Source: Oscillospiraceae bacterium (lineage in GTDB: Bacteria > Bacillota > Clostridia > Oscillospirales > UBA644). From it: DNA of 17,103 bases. Shown one piece after another: positions 14,163-17,103 of this stretch. The notes beneath the pieces are model-generated. The model did not search any database. It saw only the letters and a list, made by a program, of their open reading frames with translations, and was not told where the DNA came from. Each line of letters opens with the position of its first letter. The stretch's first letter is position 1. Location of the stretch: assembly GCA_015067385.1 (NCBI GenBank), contig SVMP01000025.1, forward strand, positions 1-17,103, read 5' to 3'. The position numbers and the translations under genes were made by a program.

Positions 14163-15500
14163 TTACTTAAAAGTTGCCTGGTTAAAGAAATCGGCAAGAC
14201 TTCTTTCAACGACCTGCATAATGACGATATCCGGCTTTTTATTGAGAATATCGTCCTTGTTGAATCCGAGAGTCCAGTTGAATGTCGCTTCGGAAAAGCT
14301 GTCTGTGATAAACGGAACGAGAGCTATACCGAAAGAGTCTCTGATAACATAAACAGACGGAGCATCCGCAACATTGGGATTTTCGAATGTACAGTAATCG
14401 GTTTTATCTCTGTAGCCGTTTTCGTGAATATAAGCATGGATAAACTCGCCGTATGGACCGCTGTCTTTACGGTAGGTCATGGTTGCGGTAAGACGGTTTT
14501 TAAGGGTATACACGGGGCCTTGTTCGGTTATAGTATCGTACCAACCGAGATAATAAGCCTCGTCCTTCATGTATGAATCGAAATAATCTATCTGATAATC
14601 GTCCCTTGTATACGTTACGGCATTCGGGAAATCCTTGGAGATAACATCCATTATCTGAGTATACGCAGCAAAGCCGCCGTGATTATTCCAGTGAGTATCG
14701 AGCTTGTAATAAAGATTTTCATCGGGATACTGCTCTTTTGCGGCAAAAAGTCCGTCACGGCAGTCTATAACATTAAGCTCGGTATTTTCGGAAAGATAAT
14801 TGAGGATAACGTCAAGAGTGCGATTCTCAGCCATTTCAACGCCTTCGGTCGCCATGTATTCGGGATAAACGGAATTTTTGTTGGGTGTAACGACAAAATA
14901 AAGTTTAATACCGTTTTCTTCACAGAAATTAAGACGCTCTATGAGCTTTTTGGAAAGGAAGTTGAGGCGGTTATCGCTGTAAGTACATTCTTCGGTGTAA
15001 TCCTTTATCGTGCCGCCGTAGAACATCCATCCGTCATGACCGACATAAACGTTCTGAGCAACAAGACCGGGAACGATATCTTCGAGATCTACCTTGGGCT
15101 TGTTATAATCGGCATTCCAGTCGGGTTCTTCATCGACTATTTTAAGGGGAATAGCCTCAAGACGAACCTCTTCGTGATATTCTTCGACTGAATTATCGAC
15201 AGTTTCGTCTTCCGGCTCCGAATTTTCGACCTGTTCTTCAACAGGATCGGGAGTTTCTTCCGTTATTTCGGGATCTGCTTCGACAGTGTTATCGACGGTA
15301 TTATCTTCAGGCTGTTCCTCAACGGGATCATCTGATATTTCAGGCAATTCTTCAACAGAATTATCCGTTACGTCGTTTCCCGAAACGGTATCGGGGATAT
15401 TCGGATCGGTATTTTCATCTTCGGGAGAACATGCAACGATAAATGCAAGCATACATGTTATTGAAAGAAAAAAAAGGATCAATGATAAAAGTCTCTTCAC
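14163..15500 (-). CDS. Surface lipoprotein with acidic linker and AlgX/AlgJ-like SGNH domain
   Basis: 445 aa from the GTG at 15500. A short signal ends in a lipobox with Cys24 (FIVAC). Residues 25-115 are an acidic, Pro/Thr/Val-rich linker with repeated pieces (DPVEEQ at 58-63 and 85-90, DNSVEE at 46-51 and 102-107), probably a spacer across the wall. The domain from about 145 starts VYVGHDGWMFYGG and carries DTHW (Asp268, His270, Trp271) and RDSF (Ser389), the layout of AlgX/AlgJ-type polysaccharide O-acetyltransferases and related DHHW proteins. The likely job is acetyl transfer or removal on a wall polysaccharide; no MBOAT partner gene is in the window. SD AAGGAG abuts an ATG at 15509, so the GTG 9 nt further on is preferred. 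Confidence 0.8.
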   Translation of the reverse strand: MKRLLSLILFFLSITCMLAFIVACSPEDENTDPNIPDTVSGNDVTDNSVEELPEISDDPVEEQPEDNTVDNTVEADPEITEETPDPVEEQVENSEPEDETVDNSVEEYHEEVRLEAIPLKIVDEEPDWNADYNKPKVDLEDIVPGLVAQNVYVGHDGWMFYGGTIKDYTEECTYSDNRLNFLSKKLIERLNFCEENGIKLYFVVTPNKNSVYPEYMATEGVEMAENRTLDVILNYLSENTELNVIDCRDGLFAAKEQYPDENLYYKLDTHWNNHGGFAAYTQIMDVISKDFPNAVTYTRDDYQIDYFDSYMKDEAYYLGWYDTITEQGPVYTLKNRLTATMTYRKDSGPYGEFIHAYIHENGYRDKTDYCTFENPNVADAPSVYVIRDSFGIALVPFITDSFSEATFNWTLGFNKDDILNKKPDIVIMQVVERSLADFFNQATFK

Positions 15501-15560
15501 AAAAAACATCTCCTTATAAAAGAATAAAAAATAAACCCGATAATATCTACAATTAATAAT

Positions 15561-15589
15561 ATAATAACATATTTGTGAACCAATGTCAA
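15561..15589 (-). promoter_or_regulatory. Promoter of the acidic-linker lipoprotein gene
   Basis: Minus strand: -35 TTGACA (15589-15584), 17-nt spacer, -10 TATTAT (15566-15561) with a TGT extension. The start is near 15554, a leader of about 50 nt. It begins immediately after the T-tail of the upstream terminator. Confidence 0.8.
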
Positions 15590-15639
15590 GTAAAACAAAA
15601 AAAACGGAAAAAATTTCACAAAGGATATTTTCCGTTTTT
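15590..15639 (-). terminator. Terminator after the methyltransferase gene
   Basis: A 12-bp stem AAAAACGGAAAA / TTTTCCGTTTTT (15639-15628 with 15611-15600) is followed by eight T on the minus strand. It starts 14 nt past the stop codon. The tail runs almost into the -35 of the next promoter. Confidence 0.8.
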
Positions 15640-15652
15640 ATGTATAACAAAA

Positions 15653-16810
15653 TTATTCTTCGTCGCTGATCATCGAATATGCTTCAACAGACGGCATTAC
15701 GGAAAGCTCGGAAAGCAGGTCGTAGTATGCTTTTTCGGCAGCTTTGTCGGATTTCTTGATTTTTTCCGCACGAATGAGAAGATTTTTCGGGGTATCGAGA
15801 GGCGAGCAGTATTCAACACAGCTTACGGAATAGCCGACAGCCTCGAGCTTCGCCATGCGAAGACCGTCAGTAAGAATATCGTTAAGACGCGCGCGCATAA
15901 CACCGTGCTTGATGATGGGGGCAAGGTCGTCTTTTCTGTACTTGTCAAGAAGTTCCTTATGGCAGCACGGAACACAGATTATCTTCTTTGCACCGCGGCG
16001 GATAGCGTAGCCGAGAGCCATGTCTGTTGCAACATCGCACGCATGAAGAGAAATAACAATATCGGGAGATTCCGCCCCATCGTAATAACGCAGGTCCTCA
16101 CAGATAAATTCCATGTTTTTATAGTTAAGCTCTTCCGCCATTTTGCGACTTTCGGCAATGACGTTTTCGGAAATATCGATACCGATAAACTTTGCTTTTA
16201 TACGGCGAACTTCCCAAAGATAATAATTCAGAACGAACGAAAGATAGCTCTTTCCGCAGGCGCAGTCAACGATACGGAGCGTTGTATTGTCCTTAATATC
16301 ATCGAACATCGGAGCAATAAGCTCAATAAAACGCTCTGTCTGATTGTATTTTCTTATCATGTCGTTCTTTATCTTGCCGTCTTCGGTAAGATAACCGAGA
16401 ACACGCATGAGCTTCTGCGCTTTCTGGGGATTTATAATATAGTCTTTTGAACGCAGTTGAGCAGTATCGACGTATTCGCCCTCGGTCTCTGTTGCGGATA
16501 TTTTAACATTACGGTCATCTGCGGAAATAACGGTAGTCTTGCCGCGTTCACGGTAAGAAAAGGTTGCGGAATCGTATTTCAACATATCGTCGCAGACAGC
16601 GGAAAGCAGATCGTTTACGGATTCGAAGCGACGTTTACTCAAAAAAGAATATTCCAAAACGCCCTCGATCTCTTTGACCGTTCCGTTAAACTTTTTACCG
16701 CCCGAAACAAACTCGATCTGAGCACCGAGAAAATAATCGGGGTTTTCACTGTATTTTCCGGCGATTCCGGAAAAAAGCATCATGATCTTCTGTTTATTCT
16801 GTGATTTCAT
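15653..16810 (-). CDS. SAM-dependent methyltransferase (PF13679-like)
   Basis: 385 aa. A class I methyltransferase domain occupies about 175-350: motif I IVDCACGKSYLSF (180-192), an acidic end of strand 2 at GIDISE (210-215), HACD (256-259) and PCCH (281-284), the last two being marks of the Methyltransf_32 group. The first 150 residues form an uncharacterised N-terminal region (NADPYxx-type sequence not recognised) with a long AQIEFVSGGKKF start. The substrate is unknown; RNA methylation is suggested by relatives only. The ATG at 16810 has a weak SD (AGAGG, 13 nt away), so the start is slightly uncertain. A terminator follows. There is no obvious promoter on the minus strand. Confidence 0.8.
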   Translation of the reverse strand: MKSQNKQKIMMLFSGIAGKYSENPDYFLGAQIEFVSGGKKFNGTVKEIEGVLEYSFLSKRRFESVNDLLSAVCDDMLKYDSATFSYRERGKTTVISADDRNVKISATETEGEYVDTAQLRSKDYIINPQKAQKLMRVLGYLTEDGKIKNDMIRKYNQTERFIELIAPMFDDIKDNTTLRIVDCACGKSYLSFVLNYYLWEVRRIKAKFIGIDISENVIAESRKMAEELNYKNMEFICEDLRYYDGAESPDIVISLHACDVATDMALGYAIRRGAKKIICVPCCHKELLDKYRKDDLAPIIKHGVMRARLNDILTDGLRMAKLEAVGYSVSCVEYCSPLDTPKNLLIRAEKIKKSDKAAEKAYYDLLSELSVMPSVEAYSMISDEE

Positions 16811-16828
16811 AAAATTTTTGTAAACCTC

Positions 16829-16857
16829 TTGATTTTTAGAAAAATATATTGTATAAT
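16829..16857 (+). promoter_or_regulatory. Promoter of the tRNA-Arg region
   Basis: -35 TTGATT (16829-16834), exactly 17 nt, -10 TATAAT (16852-16857). Transcription would begin near 16864 and pass the hairpin at 16882-16901 and the tRNA-like relic into tRNA-Arg. It lies divergent from the methyltransferase start. Confidence 0.65.
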
Positions 16858-16881
16858 TAATAAATGTGGGTTGTTTTACTT

Positions 16882-16901
16882 CTGTTCCCCAAACGGAACA
16901 G
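16882..16901 (+). other. Small perfect hairpin in the tRNA leader
   Basis: CTGTTCC-CCAAAC-GGAACAG (16882-16888 with 16895-16901, 6-nt loop). It is followed by GCTTCAAAAAAGCG, not by a T-run, so it is not a terminator. Role unknown. The 16902-16945 stretch shows nothing recognisable. Confidence 0.5.
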
Positions 16902-16946
16902 CTTCAAAAAAGCGAAAAGGTAAACGCCGTAAGAATTTCAAAGCAC

Positions 16947-17011
16947 GCCTCCATAGTTAAATGGATATAATAAACCCCTCCTAAGCGGCAGCTCGTTCGT
17001 TTCCTGGAGGG
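16947..17011 (+). pseudogene. Decayed tRNA-Arg(CCT)-like sequence
   Basis: It resembles a tRNA-Arg of the bacterial AGG-reading type: acceptor GCCTCCA (16947-16953) against TGGAGGG (17005-17011), D arm GTTA-AATGGATA-TAAT (16956-16971), anticodon loop CTCCTAA (16978-16984) with CCT. But the anticodon stem is mostly unpaired (AACCC against GCGGC) and the T arm lacks proper pairing, with its 3' side running into the acceptor strand as if about five bases are missing. It is thus likely non-functional. The real gene follows 27 nt later. An independent exact match, CCTCCTAAGCG, is shared by both (16977-16987 and 17070-17080). Confidence 0.6.
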
Positions 17012-17038
17012 GCGGAAAATTGAATAGTTTTTGTATAT

Positions 17039-17103
17039 GTCCCGGTAGCTCAGTAGGATAGAGCGGTCGCCTCCTAAGCGACAGGCCGTTGGTTCGACTC
17101 CAA
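17039..17103 (+). tRNA. tRNA-Arg(CCT), 3' partial
   Basis: The gene runs past the window end. Acceptor GTCCCGG (17039-17045), D stem GCTC/GAGC, anticodon stem GTCGC/GCGAC around the loop CTCCTAA, so the anticodon is CCT (reads AGG, Arg). The T arm begins GTTGG-TTCGACT-CCAA and the window stops before its last pair and the acceptor 3' side. This tRNA is a frequent integration site for mobile elements in Bacillota. Confidence 0.9.

Noticed and set aside
15575..16450. A 291-codon + strand frame opposite the methyltransferase gene
   Set aside because: The minus strand product has clear methyltransferase motifs; the + strand frame has none, and no start signal.
16882..16901. Terminator in front of the tRNA
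   Set aside because: The hairpin has no T-run after it on the + strand.
1..17103. CRISPR array, transposase or prophage genes
   Set aside because: No regularly spaced repeats, no transposase, integrase or phage structural motifs were seen among the products.

Overview
The window looks like a chromosomal segment of a gut-type Clostridia (Bacillota). This rests on a bile salt hydrolase, strong Shine-Dalgarno sequences, TTGACA/TATAAT promoters often with a TGn extension, a SigH-like sigma factor, and moderately AT-rich composition with clostridial gene families. No species can be named. There is no phage, transposase, CRISPR array or rRNA. The tRNA end at the right may be an old integration neighbourhood.

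Left part, + strand (1-3540): a run of five closely spaced genes read as one operon and closed by a hairpin terminator. They are a membrane methyltransferase (cut at its 5' end), a PuuD-like gamma-glutamyl amide hydrolase, a bile salt hydrolase, an FMN reductase-like flavoprotein and an SGNH esterase. The theme is hydrolysis of amide and ester conjugates. Next come two FtsX/MacB-type permease genes (3642-6112) with their own promoter but no ATPase, and a terminator.

Middle, + strand (6119-9460): a four-gene operon with touching or overlapping ends (nicotinamidase-like cysteine hydrolase, zinc-dependent phospholipase C-like protein, two tiny zinc-ribbon proteins). It is followed by a solute-binding lipoprotein with its own promoter and a terminator shared with the opposite strand.

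Right part, - strand (9443-16810): a glycerate kinase gene split by a one-base frame change, a small zinc-ribbon protein, a SigH-like sigma factor, an orphan MsmX/UgpC-type sugar-importer ATPase, proC, a lipoprotein with an acidic linker and an AlgX/AlgJ-like SGNH domain, and a methyltransferase. Between the zinc-ribbon gene and the sigma gene lies about 175 nt of likely structured, pseudoknotted non-coding RNA on the + strand (11012-11187). At the far right, a + strand promoter leads through a decayed tRNA-Arg(CCT) look-alike into a real tRNA-Arg(CCT) cut by the window end.

The points most worth checking are the structured RNA, the glycerate kinase frame change at an A-run directly before a stop codon, the tandem real and decayed tRNA-Arg, and several transport parts without their usual partners.
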